NCBI RefSeq assembly: GCF_947500975.1
Contig: NZ_CANMUE010000002.1
Coordinates: 124,001 to 188,000 of the forward strand
Origin: an uncultured Polaribacter sp.
GTDB lineage: Bacteria > Bacteroidota > Bacteroidia > Flavobacteriales > Flavobacteriaceae
Direction: 5' to 3'
Length of the DNA: 64,000 bases
The notes under the pieces are model-generated. The model had not been told where the DNA came from. It worked only from the letters and a program-made list of their open reading frames with translations, and searched no databases. Numbering within the stretch: the first letter of the stretch is position 1; each line of letters starts with the position of its first letter. Made by a program: the position numbers and the translations under genes. Shown in pieces: positions 35,804-46,444 of this stretch.

Positions 35804-36197
35804 AACATCAGAAGTTATTTTAACAGAAAAAAAATATTTAGCAGAAGCTAAAGTTAGAAATCATTTTTTGGTAATTGATGAGCCGTTAAGCTCTGGAGGT
35901 GGAAATACAGCACCAACACCAGTTGAATATTTACTAACTGCAGTTGGAGGATGTGTTTCAATTACTTTAAGATTATATGCAGAGAGGAAAAATTGGGATT
36001 TAGGTAGAATAACTGTAAATGTTACTCAAAAAGAGCAATTAACACCAAAGGGAATTAAAAAGTCTTTGATAGAAGAAATTTCTTTTGAAAAGGAAGTTAC
36101 AGATGAGCAAAGAAAAAAGCTGTTAGATATTGCAGGTAAATGTCCTGTTGCTAAAATGATAAAAGGAGAAACAGAAATAGAATCAAAAATTAGGTAA
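35790..36197 (+). CDS. OsmC family peroxiredoxin-like protein
   Basis: A 135-residue protein of the OsmC/Ohr family, which reduces organic peroxides with a pair of cysteines. Cys55 (AVGGCVSITL) and Cys117 (AGKCPVAKM) are the expected catalytic pair. The length and the PTPVEYLLTAVGGC segment are typical of the OsmC branch rather than Ohr. It is the second gene of the redox operon. Confidence 0.92.
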   Translation: MAKTKTSEVILTEKKYLAEAKVRNHFLVIDEPLSSGGGNTAPTPVEYLLTAVGGCVSITLRLYAERKNWDLGRITVNVTQKEQLTPKGIKKSLIEEISFEKEVTDEQRKKLLDIAGKCPVAKMIKGETEIESKIR

Positions 36198-36241
36198 ACC
36201 TTTCTTAAACTTTTAAAGTAGTAAGAATTAAAAAACACAAA

Positions 36242-36772
36242 ATGAAAAAAATATTAGCATTTGCAGGCAGTACAAGCTCAACTTCAATCAACAAGCAATT
36301 AGCAATATTTGCAGCACAAAATTTAGATAAAATTACTTTTGATGTGATTGATTTAAGAGATTATCAATTACCAATTTATAGTACGGATGAAGAACAAAAT
36401 GGAGTGCCAAAAGAGGCACAAAAATTCTCTTCATTATTAGATAATTATGACGGTTTTATACTTTCTTTAGCTGAACATAATGGATCTTATACAGCAGCTT
36501 TTAAAAATATTTTTGATTGGAGTTCAAGAGTAGAAAAAAAAGTGTTTAGAGACAAACCTTTATTATTAATGGCAACTTCTCCCGGAGGAAGAGGTGGAGC
36601 AACTGTATTAAAATCCGCAGCCGCATCTTTTCCGCATATGGGAGCAAATTCTATAACAACTTTTTCTTTACCAAATTTTTATGATAATTTTAAAGACGGT
36701 AAAATAGTAAATGAAGACTTAGTAAAGGAGCTAAAAAATAAAGTAAATCAATTCGAAAAATTATTAAATTAA
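36242..36772 (+). CDS. NADPH-dependent FMN reductase family protein
   Basis: A 176-residue flavodoxin-like reductase. The FMN phosphate loop is FAGSTSSTSINKQ (about 6-18), and SPGGRGGATVLKS with the AEHNGSYTAAFKNIFDW segment is typical of NADPH:FMN or quinone/chromate reductases. It would supply reduced flavin or detoxify quinones. It lies 44 bases after the OsmC gene and 6 before the glutaredoxin-like gene. Confidence 0.9.
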   Translation: MKKILAFAGSTSSTSINKQLAIFAAQNLDKITFDVIDLRDYQLPIYSTDEEQNGVPKEAQKFSSLLDNYDGFILSLAEHNGSYTAAFKNIFDWSSRVEKKVFRDKPLLLMATSPGGRGGATVLKSAAASFPHMGANSITTFSLPNFYDNFKDGKIVNEDLVKELKNKVNQFEKLLN

Positions 36773-36778
36773 TTATAA

Positions 36779-37027
36779 ATGAAACTAGTTTTATACGGGA
36801 AACAAGGTCATGCTTACACTGTTGCATTTAAAAATTTTTTAAATTCATTAGATGAATCATATATTTATAAAGATGTTACAAAAGACCTTGATGCAAGAGA
36901 ACACAGTAAAAAATTATATGGAGGACTTTTAAAATTCCCAACCCTGTTTGTTGGTGATAAAGTCTATTTAACTCCTTCAACTGAAGAGTTTAATAAAATA
37001 ATGCATGATTTAAAGTTAAGAGCATAA
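36779..37027 (+). CDS. Glutaredoxin-like protein lacking all cysteines
   Basis: An 82-residue protein with the glutaredoxin layout: strand KLVLYGKQGHAYT at the N-terminus and a cis-proline segment FPTLFVGD at 53-60. The place of the CxxC redox motif holds GHAYTV, and the protein contains no cysteine, so it cannot be a thiol oxidoreductase. It may bind a metal, glutathione or a partner protein. It is spaced 2 bases from the MarR gene, so it may serve in the same response. Confidence 0.75.
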   Translation: MKLVLYGKQGHAYTVAFKNFLNSLDESYIYKDVTKDLDAREHSKKLYGGLLKFPTLFVGDKVYLTPSTEEFNKIMHDLKLRA

Positions 37028-37029
37028 AT

Positions 37030-37467
37030 ATGGGTGATATATCTAAAGACATAAAATCTAAGTTTGTTAATAATAAAATTAAGGCTTTTATAAATATTAA
37101 ATACACCTCTAACTGGTTAAGTAGTAAAGAAAATGTTTTTTTTAAACCTTATGGAATTTCTCCTCAGCAATATAATATATTAAGAATTTTAAGAGGAGCA
37201 AAAGAAAAAATTAAGGTGCAAATTGTAAAAGGCAGAATGATAGAAAGAGCCCCAAATGCAACTCGTTTAATGGATAAATTATGTGATAAAAATTTAATTG
37301 AAAGAGAGCGTTGTGAACACGATAGAAGAGTGGTTTATGTAAAAATTGCACAAGCAGGTTTAGATATTTTATCTACAATAGATAAAAATAAAAACCTCTC
37401 TTTTTTAGAAAATTTAACAGAAGAGGAAGCAGAAATTTTAAGTAATTTATTAGACAAAATAAGGTGA
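37030..37467 (+). CDS. MarR family transcriptional regulator
   Basis: A 145-residue winged-helix protein. The recognition region is PNATRLMDKLCDKNLIERERC followed by the wing HDRRVVYVKI (about 95-107), both typical of MarR repressors. Many members sense oxidants or aromatic ligands. The position between redox genes and pirin, and a palindromic array at 38490-38513 before fadH, suggest local control. It overlaps pirin by 4 bases. Confidence 0.92.
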   Translation: MGDISKDIKSKFVNNKIKAFINIKYTSNWLSSKENVFFKPYGISPQQYNILRILRGAKEKIKVQIVKGRMIERAPNATRLMDKLCDKNLIERERCEHDRRVVYVKIAQAGLDILSTIDKNKNLSFLENLTEEEAEILSNLLDKIR

Positions 37468-38333
37468 AAAATTTAAAAATAATTCAACATAAAGTAACAA
37501 GTCCTATAGTAAATATGGGGCCGATAAAATTACGTCAACCTTTACCAATAGAAGGTGTAGAAAATGTAGATCCGTTTTTATTATTACATCATTATGGACC
37601 TTATGCAATTTCAGAATTTAACAATCCGTTTGATTTAGGGCCACATCCACATAGGGGGTTTGAGCCTATAACTTTATTGTTTAAAGGAGAACAGTTACAT
37701 AGAGATTCTTTGGGAAATGAAATGATTGTAAAAGCAGGCGGAGTTCAATGGACAACTGCTGGTCATGGAATTATTCATGCAGAAGCACCAACCAAAGAGT
37801 TTGTAAAAAAAGGGGGTGAGTTAGAAGGAATTCAGTTGTGGTTGAATTTGCCTGCAAAAGATAAAATGATAACACCAAATTATCAACATTTAGAGGAAGA
37901 ACAAATTCCAACAATTTTTTCTGATGATAAAAAAGTGAAGTTAAATATTATTGCAGGAAAGCAATCTGATAAAACAGGATTGATACAAACTCAAACTGTT
38001 GTTAATGTGTTTACAGTAAATGCTGATGAAAATGGTCAAATGGAAATTGAAATTCCTGAGAATCATAACTCCCTAATTTATTTGTTAGAAGGAGAAGTTT
38101 TAGTAAATAACTCCGCATTTTTAATAAAAGGAGAAAATCAAATGATAACATTTAATAAAGATGGAAACTTTATTGAATTTAAAGCAAAACAAAAAAGTAC
38201 ATTATTAATTTTATCAGGAGAGCCTATTAACGAAAAAATAAAACAGTATGGTCCTTTTGTAATGAATACACAAACTGAAATTTTAGAAGCAATGCGTGAT
38301 TATCAACAAGGAAAAATGGGATATTTGTATTAG
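37464..38333 (+). CDS. Pirin family protein (quercetinase-like cupin)
   Basis: A 289-residue bicupin. The metal ligands match human pirin: His61 and His63 (GPHPHRGFE), His105 and Glu107 (GHGIIHAEAP). Bacterial pirins may act as quercetin dioxygenases or as redox-sensitive partners of other enzymes. It is the last gene of the operon that began at 35438 and is followed by a terminator about 100 bases on. Confidence 0.92.
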   Translation: MKNLKIIQHKVTSPIVNMGPIKLRQPLPIEGVENVDPFLLLHHYGPYAISEFNNPFDLGPHPHRGFEPITLLFKGEQLHRDSLGNEMIVKAGGVQWTTAGHGIIHAEAPTKEFVKKGGELEGIQLWLNLPAKDKMITPNYQHLEEEQIPTIFSDDKKVKLNIIAGKQSDKTGLIQTQTVVNVFTVNADENGQMEIEIPENHNSLIYLLEGEVLVNNSAFLIKGENQMITFNKDGNFIEFKAKQKSTLLILSGEPINEKIKQYGPFVMNTQTEILEAMRDYQQGKMGYLY

Positions 38334-38432
38334 AAGTTTAAAAAAACAGATAATTGTTCCTAAATCAACAAATAAAAATGAATTATTAGTAATTGTTGCA
38401 GCCATGTATTAAACTAAAGGTTGAATACTTTT

Positions 38433-38466
38433 AAAAAGCCAAAGAATCAATTTCTTTGGCTTTTTC
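38433..38466 (+). terminator. Terminator after the pirin operon
   Basis: A 14-pair stem AAAAAGCCAAAGAA/TTCTTTGGCTTTTT with a 5-base loop, followed by a CTTTT tail. Confidence 0.88.
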
Positions 38467-38489
38467 TTTTCATAAAATAAACATATATT

Positions 38490-38513
38490 GCATAACTATT
38501 ATGCGTGCATAAT
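38490..38513. promoter_or_regulatory. Triple half-site palindrome before fadH
   Basis: GCATAA-CTA-TTATGC-GT-GCATAAT contains three GCATAA half-sites in alternating orientation; ATTATGCGTGCATAAT alone is a perfect 7-base inverted repeat. It lies 18 bases before the fadH ATG, a good place for a repressor. The MarR protein encoded 1 kb upstream is the natural candidate. Confidence 0.6.
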
Positions 38514-38521
38514 AAATTTAA

Positions 38522-40555
<2,034 letters not shown>

Positions 40556-40560
40556 TATAT

Positions 40561-40596
40561 AAAAAACCTTCACTTATTTTTTTAGTGAAGGTTTTA
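40561..40596 (+). terminator. Terminator after fadH
   Basis: Stem AAACCTTCACT/AGTGAAGGTTT with a T-rich 9-base loop, then TTAAGTT, just after the fadH stop. Confidence 0.85.
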
Positions 40597-41000
40597 AGTT
40601 GGGGCATTTAAAATTTATAGAGGGTTTTTATTTATTACAATAATATCTCAAAAATTTATATATCAAATTTAAAGTTTTATAATTCGTTATTTTAATTAAA
40701 ATACGACGTAAGGTTTGTTTTTTTAATTATTTTCTTCTCAAAAACGCCATTTTTTTTATTAATTTACATTTTGTAAACAAATAACAACTATTATTTATTA
40801 ATTCTTAATTGATTTGTTTTAGTAATTAATTGTCATACAGTAGTTTATTTTATCCCTAATTTAAAATTCTTATTTATACTTCAGCTAAAATTTAAAATTA
40901 CTTTTTTATAGAGATTTAATTTCTTTATTTACTACGAAAGTATATTTTAAAAACTATAGTTATTAACTGTTATAAGTAATTATTTTTTTGAATAAAAACA
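40597..41000. other. AT-rich intergenic region before the hybrid kinase
   Basis: No gene, tRNA or repeat was recognised. TATTTTAATTAAAATA (40688-40703) is a 16-base palindrome, but in such AT-rich sequence its significance is low. The region presumably holds the promoter of the kinase gene; no convincing TAnnTTTG with a -33 partner was identified. Confidence 0.4.
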
Positions 41001-43571
41001 ATGAAAAATATTTTTTTTAACAAGTATCTAATTTTAAGTTTTATTATTTCTTTTTTAAGTTGTCAACCTAAAAAAGAAACTTTTATTGGAAGTAATGAAG
41101 AAAAAGTTATTACTGAAAAAGAATTTGATTCGATACAAAAAATATTATGGGTTGACCATAAACCTTTTTTAACTTCTAAGTTAGTAAATAGACTTTCAAA
41201 AGATAATTATAAAAACCCAGAAGATAAATTAAAAGTTTATCGTTTGTTGTTTGGTTATTATATGTTAATTTCTGATTATGAGAATAGCAATATTTATGCA
41301 GACAAAATGATGGAGCACTTGAGAAAAGAAAATCAATGGGAGCGTTATGTTGTTGCTTCTAAATCTGTTGCTATGTCATATCGAGGAGAAAAAAGATATG
41401 ATGAAATTGAAAAATTATTAAAAGAAACGATTCAAATTGCAAAAGAAAAAAAAGTAGGTGTAAAAGAAATTTTACCAATTCATGAATTATCAGTTTTTTA
41501 TACTTATGATGTTTCAAATCATAAAGAAGCAATAAAGTATGGAGAGATTTATTTTGCTAAAATTGCAAAATACGATTCAATAATAAAGACTAATAAAAGG
41601 TACAAAAATATGGTTAAAGCAACCCTTAGTGTACTTAATTTAACTCTTGGTAAGTCGTATACAAAAGCAAATAACTTAGATAAAGCTTATATTCATTTAA
41701 AAAAAGCCGAGAATTTTTATACACAAAAATGGGATTTAGAAAAATTAACTCGAGCTCATAGTAATCTATTAGATTATTATATTTTAAAGAATGATTTAAA
41801 AAATATCACCCTTCATAAAAATAAATTTTTACATTTTACTACTAAACATAAAGATTCATTAATAAAAACGTTTACAAATGTAAGTCATACAGAAAAAGAA
41901 ATAGCCGAAGATGAGAAAGAGGAAATTGTTTTATCTGAAAAAAATAAAAGAAAAAATTTAATTGGATTTGCAATTGCTTTGCTTGTAATTTTAGTATTAT
42001 TATTTCAATTTTATTTTTTAAAATTAAGATTTAAATTAAAAAGAGAACAAGAGTTTAAAAAGTTTAGATCGTCCCTTTTTGTAAATATCGCTCACGAAAT
42101 AAGAACACCTTTATCATTAATACTAGGATATTTAGATTTGTCTTTAGAAAAAAATATAAGTAAAGAAGATTCAAAAAAATACCTTCATATAATTAAAGAT
42201 AACAGTAAAAAAATTATAAGAAATGTGTCTGATGTAATTACTCTACTAAAAGAAAATAAAACAGAAGAGAAACTACCATTAGAAAACATTATTATAGAAC
42301 CAGTTTTGCAAATGTTGTTTTTTTGTTTTGAAAGTGTAGCAAAATTGAAAAATATAACTCTAAATTACAATGCAACCCTGCCTGTTAATTATGTTTTATT
42401 AACAAATATAGATAAGTTAGAAAGTGTTATTAATAACTTGGTTTATAATGCAATTAAATTTTCACCAAAAAACTCAGAAGTATTTTTCAATACTTTTATA
42501 AAGGATAATTTTTTTCATATCCATATTACGGACCATGGTATTGGTATAAGTAAACAAAATCAAAAAAACATTTTTAATAAATTTTATCAAGAAGATGGTG
42601 AACAAAAAGCAGAAGGATTTGGTATTGGTTTAGCAATTGTAAAAGATATTATAGATAAATTTAATGGAACTATTACTGCAAATAGTGTAGCAGGTGAAGG
42701 GACAACTTTTAGGGTAGCATTACCAATAAATAAAAATGATGAACAATCAGAATTAAAAGTAATTTCAAAAAAAATAAATAAGTTTAATCGTAATATTCAT
42801 GATAAAGTATTAGAAAAAACTATTAATTTATTAATAGTTGAAGATAATTCTTATTTATTAGATTATTATAATAAGATTTTATCACCTAAATACAACTGTA
42901 CTTTTGCTTTGAATGGAGTAGAAGGTTTAGAAAAATTTACAAATAATGATTTTGATTTAGTAATATCAGATATGTTAATGCCAGAGATGAATGGTATAGA
43001 GTTAAGAAAAAGATTAAAAAAAGATTCCAAAGGTAAAAATACGCCATTTATTATGGTAACAGCATTAGACTATGAAGAAAATAAAATTGAAGCATATAAT
43101 GTTGGAGTTGATGATTATATTATTAAACCTTTTTATAAGAATGAGTTAATAGCAAGAATTAATAACCTAATCAGTAATAAAGAAATAAGAAAAACTTGGC
43201 AAGAAAGTCTTGATGAAAAAGATGAAACCACTCAAGTTGAATCTTTTGATGATAAAATGTTAAAGCAGTTATATGATTTTGTAATTGAACATTTAGATGA
43301 TGAGGAGTATTCAGTGACTAAAATGGCTGAGCAAGCAAATTTTAGTAAAAGAAAGTTAGAAAGGGTAATTAAAAAAATAACTGGACTCACACCTGTAAAA
43401 TTTATTTTAGAAGTGAGGTTGCAACAAGCATATAAAAAAATTAAAAATAAAGAAGAGGCAGATATTAATAGTGTTAGATATTCAGTAGGTATAAAGAGTG
43501 CATCTTATTTTTCTGTGAAATTTAAAAGTCGTTTTGGAGTAAGTCCTAAAAAATTAATGAATGATAATTAA
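41001..43571 (+). CDS. Hybrid two-component system: TPR sensor, histidine kinase, receiver and AraC-type regulator
   Basis: An 856-residue single-chain signalling protein. A signal with Cys21 lipobox (ISFLSC) is followed by TPR-like helices (about 50-300), a membrane helix (about 317-338), and HisKA with phospho-acceptor His365 (NIAHEIRTPLSL). Then come an ATPase domain (GFGIGLAIVKDI), a receiver with Asp657 (VISDMLMPEMNG) and a C-terminal AraC helix-turn-helix (about 750-856). It would sense an envelope signal and regulate genes directly. A Spy-like exported protein follows. Confidence 0.93.
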   Translation: MKNIFFNKYLILSFIISFLSCQPKKETFIGSNEEKVITEKEFDSIQKILWVDHKPFLTSKLVNRLSKDNYKNPEDKLKVYRLLFGYYMLISDYENSNIYADKMMEHLRKENQWERYVVASKSVAMSYRGEKRYDEIEKLLKETIQIAKEKKVGVKEILPIHELSVFYTYDVSNHKEAIKYGEIYFAKIAKYDSIIKTNKRYKNMVKATLSVLNLTLGKSYTKANNLDKAYIHLKKAENFYTQKWDLEKLTRAHSNLLDYYILKNDLKNITLHKNKFLHFTTKHKDSLIKTFTNVSHTEKEIAEDEKEEIVLSEKNKRKNLIGFAIALLVILVLLFQFYFLKLRFKLKREQEFKKFRSSLFVNIAHEIRTPLSLILGYLDLSLEKNISKEDSKKYLHIIKDNSKKIIRNVSDVITLLKENKTEEKLPLENIIIEPVLQMLFFCFESVAKLKNITLNYNATLPVNYVLLTNIDKLESVINNLVYNAIKFSPKNSEVFFNTFIKDNFFHIHITDHGIGISKQNQKNIFNKFYQEDGEQKAEGFGIGLAIVKDIIDKFNGTITANSVAGEGTTFRVALPINKNDEQSELKVISKKINKFNRNIHDKVLEKTINLLIVEDNSYLLDYYNKILSPKYNCTFALNGVEGLEKFTNNDFDLVISDMLMPEMNGIELRKRLKKDSKGKNTPFIMVTALDYEENKIEAYNVGVDDYIIKPFYKNELIARINNLISNKEIRKTWQESLDEKDETTQVESFDDKMLKQLYDFVIEHLDDEEYSVTKMAEQANFSKRKLERVIKKITGLTPVKFILEVRLQQAYKKIKNKEEADINSVRYSVGIKSASYFSVKFKSRFGVSPKKLMNDN

Positions 43572-43591
43572 TTATTTTTTAAGATAATACA

Positions 43592-43622
43592 AGTTTTTTA
43601 GATGTTTTACATCTAAAAAACT
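43592..43622. terminator. Strong hairpin between the hybrid kinase and the Spy-like gene
   Basis: A perfect 13-pair stem AGTTTTTTAGATG/CATCTAAAAAACT with a five-base loop. There is no T-run after it on the plus strand, so it may be a weak terminator or an mRNA-stability element that sets the ratio of the two products. Confidence 0.5.
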
Positions 43623-43646
43623 AATAATTAACTTAATTAATTGATA

Positions 43647-44243
43647 ATGAAAAAAATATTTTATTTTGCAATTTTACTATTAAATTTTAGTCTTTATGCT
43701 CAACCCCCGGGAGGAAATGGAGGAGTTCAAAGAAGTGGTTCTATGCAAAATCAACAAGATGATAGAGATCACAAAAAGCCTAAAGAGTTTAAATCAAGTG
43801 AAGCGGCTGGATTATTTTATTATGAAATAGATAAAGTTTTAAAAAAGTTAAAAATAAAAAATGATGATTCTAAATATAAGGTTAGTAAAGCTTTAAGGGA
43901 GTATAATTTTAAAATTAGAGAAATTTCTTTTTTAAATTCTGAAAAATTATCAGACCTTGATCTTGTAATAAATTCATTTCCTAAAAGAGATGATAATGAG
44001 AGTAGAAGAGAAATGCGTGTAAAAGTAGATGAAGTAATTCGTCCGATAAGAGATGAGGTTCATGAAAATGAAATAAAACTAAATAATGATTTAGAAAGTT
44101 TATTATCGGAGAAGCAGAATAAAAAATGGTTAAAATATCAAAAGAAAAAGAAAGAAAGTTTAAAACCTAAAAAGTCTGAGAATAGAAATAATCAAAACTC
44201 TCGACCAAGTGGTGGTAGAGGAGGGGAACAAAGAAGGCAGTAA
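43647..44243 (+). CDS. Exported charged helical protein, Spy/CpxP-like
   Basis: A 198-residue exported protein: signal peptide MKKIFYFAILLLNFSLYAQ, a Gly/Gln-rich linker, then long charged helices (about 45-165) ending in a basic Arg/Asn/Gly-rich tail. The layout recalls the LTxxQ Spy/CpxP chaperones, though an LTxxQ motif is not clear. ATG 43647 is preferred to TTG 43641. Its place after an envelope-sensing kinase fits an accessory or target protein. Confidence 0.65.
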   Translation: MKKIFYFAILLLNFSLYAQPPGGNGGVQRSGSMQNQQDDRDHKKPKEFKSSEAAGLFYYEIDKVLKKLKIKNDDSKYKVSKALREYNFKIREISFLNSEKLSDLDLVINSFPKRDDNESRREMRVKVDEVIRPIRDEVHENEIKLNNDLESLLSEKQNKKWLKYQKKKKESLKPKKSENRNNQNSRPSGGRGGEQRRQ

Positions 44244-44249
44244 ATAAAT

Positions 44250-44280
44250 ATCCTATGTTTAAGCATAGGATTTTTTATTT
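44250..44280 (+). terminator. Terminator after the Spy-like gene
   Basis: Stem ATCCTATG/CATAGGAT with a six-base loop, followed by TTTTTATTT. Confidence 0.85.
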
Positions 44281-44333
44281 AAATGAAAAATAATTGTCGA
44301 TATTTGCTTTTCTAACTAAATAATTAAAATAAT

Positions 44334-44516
44334 ATGAGTATGAATAAAAATACAGTTCTTGGGTGGGCTACATTTTTAATGATTTTGATGGGAGTTGTAC
44401 TAATTTTAATGGGTGCATATAGATACGAAGATGTTGCTGGTTGGGGGTTTGCAACAGTAGGAATAGGATTTTTCTGTATAGCTTGGGTTTTTAACGCCCT
44501 AAAAGGAAGAGTATAA
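44334..44516 (+). CDS. CAL67264 family small membrane protein
   Basis: A 60-residue protein with two membrane helices (about 9-28 and 36-54) joined by YRYEDVAGWGF. It lies 53 bases before ettA, and a small membrane protein in this place is a recurrent flavobacterial arrangement that I recall under the name CAL67264 family. Function unknown. The start may be ATG 44334 or 44340. Confidence 0.8.
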   Translation: MSMNKNTVLGWATFLMILMGVVLILMGAYRYEDVAGWGFATVGIGFFCIAWVFNALKGRV

Positions 44517-44569
44517 AATAAGTCTTCAATAACAATTTTCATTTTAAAATTTATAAAAAAATAAAAGTA

Positions 44570-46261
44570 ATGAGTGATGATAAGAAAGTAATCTTTTCGA
44601 TGAATAAGTTATCTAAAACATACCAATCTACAGGTAAACAAGTTTTAAAAGACATTTATTTAAGCTTCTTTTATGGAGCAAAAATTGGAATTTTAGGTTT
44701 AAATGGATCAGGAAAATCAACTTTATTAAAAATTATAGCTGGCGTAGAAAAGAATTATCAAGGAGATGTAACTTTTTCTCCAGGTTATAACGTTGGATAT
44801 TTAGAACAAGAACCTCAATTAGATCCAGAAAAAACAGTTTTAGAAATTGTAAAAGAAGGAGTTGCAGAAACAGTTGCAATTCTTGATGAGTACAATAAAA
44901 TCAATGACATGTTTGGTTTAGAAGAAGTCTATTCAGATGCTGATAAGATGGAAAAACTAATGAATCAACAAGCGGAACTTCAAGATAAAATTGATGCTGC
45001 AAATGCTTGGGAGTTAGATACCAAATTAGAAATTGCAATGGATGCCTTAAGAACACCAGATTCCGATAAAAAAGTAGGTGTTCTCTCTGGAGGTGAAAAA
45101 CGACGTGTTGCTTTATGTAGATTATTATTACAAGAACCAGAAATATTATTATTAGATGAGCCTACCAATCACTTGGATGCAGAGTCTGTACATTGGTTAG
45201 AGCATCATTTAGCACAATATAAAGGTACTGTTATTGCAGTAACGCATGATAGGTACTTCTTAGATAATGTTGCAGGTTGGATTCTTGAATTAGACAGAGG
45301 AGAAGGAATTCCTTGGAAAGGAAATTACTCTTCATGGTTAGATCAAAAATCTCAAAGAATGGCGCAAGAAAGCAAAACTGCTTCTAAACGTCAAAAAACT
45401 TTAGAAAGAGAGTTAGATTGGGTTCGTCAAGGAGCAAAAGGTCGTCAAACAAAGCAAAAAGCGCGTTTAAAAAATTATGACAAGTTAATGAGTCAAGACC
45501 AAAAACAAGTTGATGAAAAATTAGAAATCTTTATTCCTAACGGTCCACGTTTAGGAACAAATGTAATTGAGGCTACTGGTGTTTCTAAAGCTTATGGAAA
45601 TAAATTATTATATGATAATTTAGAATTTAATCTTCCTCAAGCAGGAATTGTTGGAATTATTGGGCCAAATGGTGCTGGTAAAACAACAATTTTTAAAATG
45701 ATTATGGGGGAAGAAAATCCTGATAATGGAAGTTTTAAAGTAGGTGAAACTGCTAAAATTGCTTATGTAGATCAAGCACATTCAGATATTAATCCCGAAA
45801 AAACAATTTGGGAAAACTTTTCTGATGGACAAGATTTGGTAATGATGGGTGGAAAGCAAGTAAACTCTCGTGCATATTTAAGTCGTTTTAATTTTTCTGG
45901 AAGTGAGCAAAATAAGAAAGTAAATACACTTTCAGGAGGTGAACGTAATAGGTTGCATTTAGCAATGACGCTTAAAGAGGAAGGGAATGTACTTTTATTA
46001 GATGAGCCTACCAATGATTTAGATGTAAATACATTAAGAGCATTAGAAGAAGGTTTAGAAAACTTTGCAGGTTGTGCAGTAGTAATTAGTCACGATAGAT
46101 GGTTTTTAGATAGAATTTGTACACATATTTTAGCTTTTGAAGGGAATAGTGAAGTATATTTCTTTGAAGGCTCTTTTTCTGATTATGAAGAAAATAAAAA
46201 GAAACGTTTAGGAGGAGATTTAATGCCAAAACGAATTAAATATAAAAAATTGATTAGATAA
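44570..46261 (+). CDS. ettA: Energy-dependent translational throttle protein EttA
   Basis: EttA is an ABC-F ATPase that binds the ribosomal E site and adjusts translation to the ATP/ADP ratio. The 563-residue protein has two ATP-binding cassettes: Walker A GLNGSGKST (about 44-52) and GPNGAGKTT (about 365-373), each with LSGGE signatures and LLLDEPT Walker B motifs. The linker region between is typical, as is the inserted arm in the first cassette. A weak hairpin at 46264-46288 follows the stop. Confidence 0.96.
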   Translation: MSDDKKVIFSMNKLSKTYQSTGKQVLKDIYLSFFYGAKIGILGLNGSGKSTLLKIIAGVEKNYQGDVTFSPGYNVGYLEQEPQLDPEKTVLEIVKEGVAETVAILDEYNKINDMFGLEEVYSDADKMEKLMNQQAELQDKIDAANAWELDTKLEIAMDALRTPDSDKKVGVLSGGEKRRVALCRLLLQEPEILLLDEPTNHLDAESVHWLEHHLAQYKGTVIAVTHDRYFLDNVAGWILELDRGEGIPWKGNYSSWLDQKSQRMAQESKTASKRQKTLERELDWVRQGAKGRQTKQKARLKNYDKLMSQDQKQVDEKLEIFIPNGPRLGTNVIEATGVSKAYGNKLLYDNLEFNLPQAGIVGIIGPNGAGKTTIFKMIMGEENPDNGSFKVGETAKIAYVDQAHSDINPEKTIWENFSDGQDLVMMGGKQVNSRAYLSRFNFSGSEQNKKVNTLSGGERNRLHLAMTLKEEGNVLLLDEPTNDLDVNTLRALEEGLENFAGCAVVISHDRWFLDRICTHILAFEGNSEVYFFEGSFSDYEENKKKRLGGDLMPKRIKYKKLIR

Positions 46262-46380
46262 AAAAGCCTCATTTTAAAAATGAAGCTTTATAATCTGGGA
46301 TAGGTACTATATATTTTGATAACATTCAAAACTAAATTTATTTTATCAGATTTATATAGGTAAAACATCTTCTTTATAAT

Positions 46381-46413
46381 AGAAAAATCACGCTTTAAAA
46401 GCGTGATTTTTCT
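46381..46413. terminator. Bidirectional terminator between ettA and the Asn-rich protein gene
   Basis: A perfect stem AGAAAAATCACGC/GCGTGATTTTTCT with loop TTTAAAA. A- and T-runs flank the stem on both sides, so it can end transcription from either converging gene. Confidence 0.88.
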
Positions 46414-46444
46414 ATTAAAGTCATTTAAATATACACATTTAACT

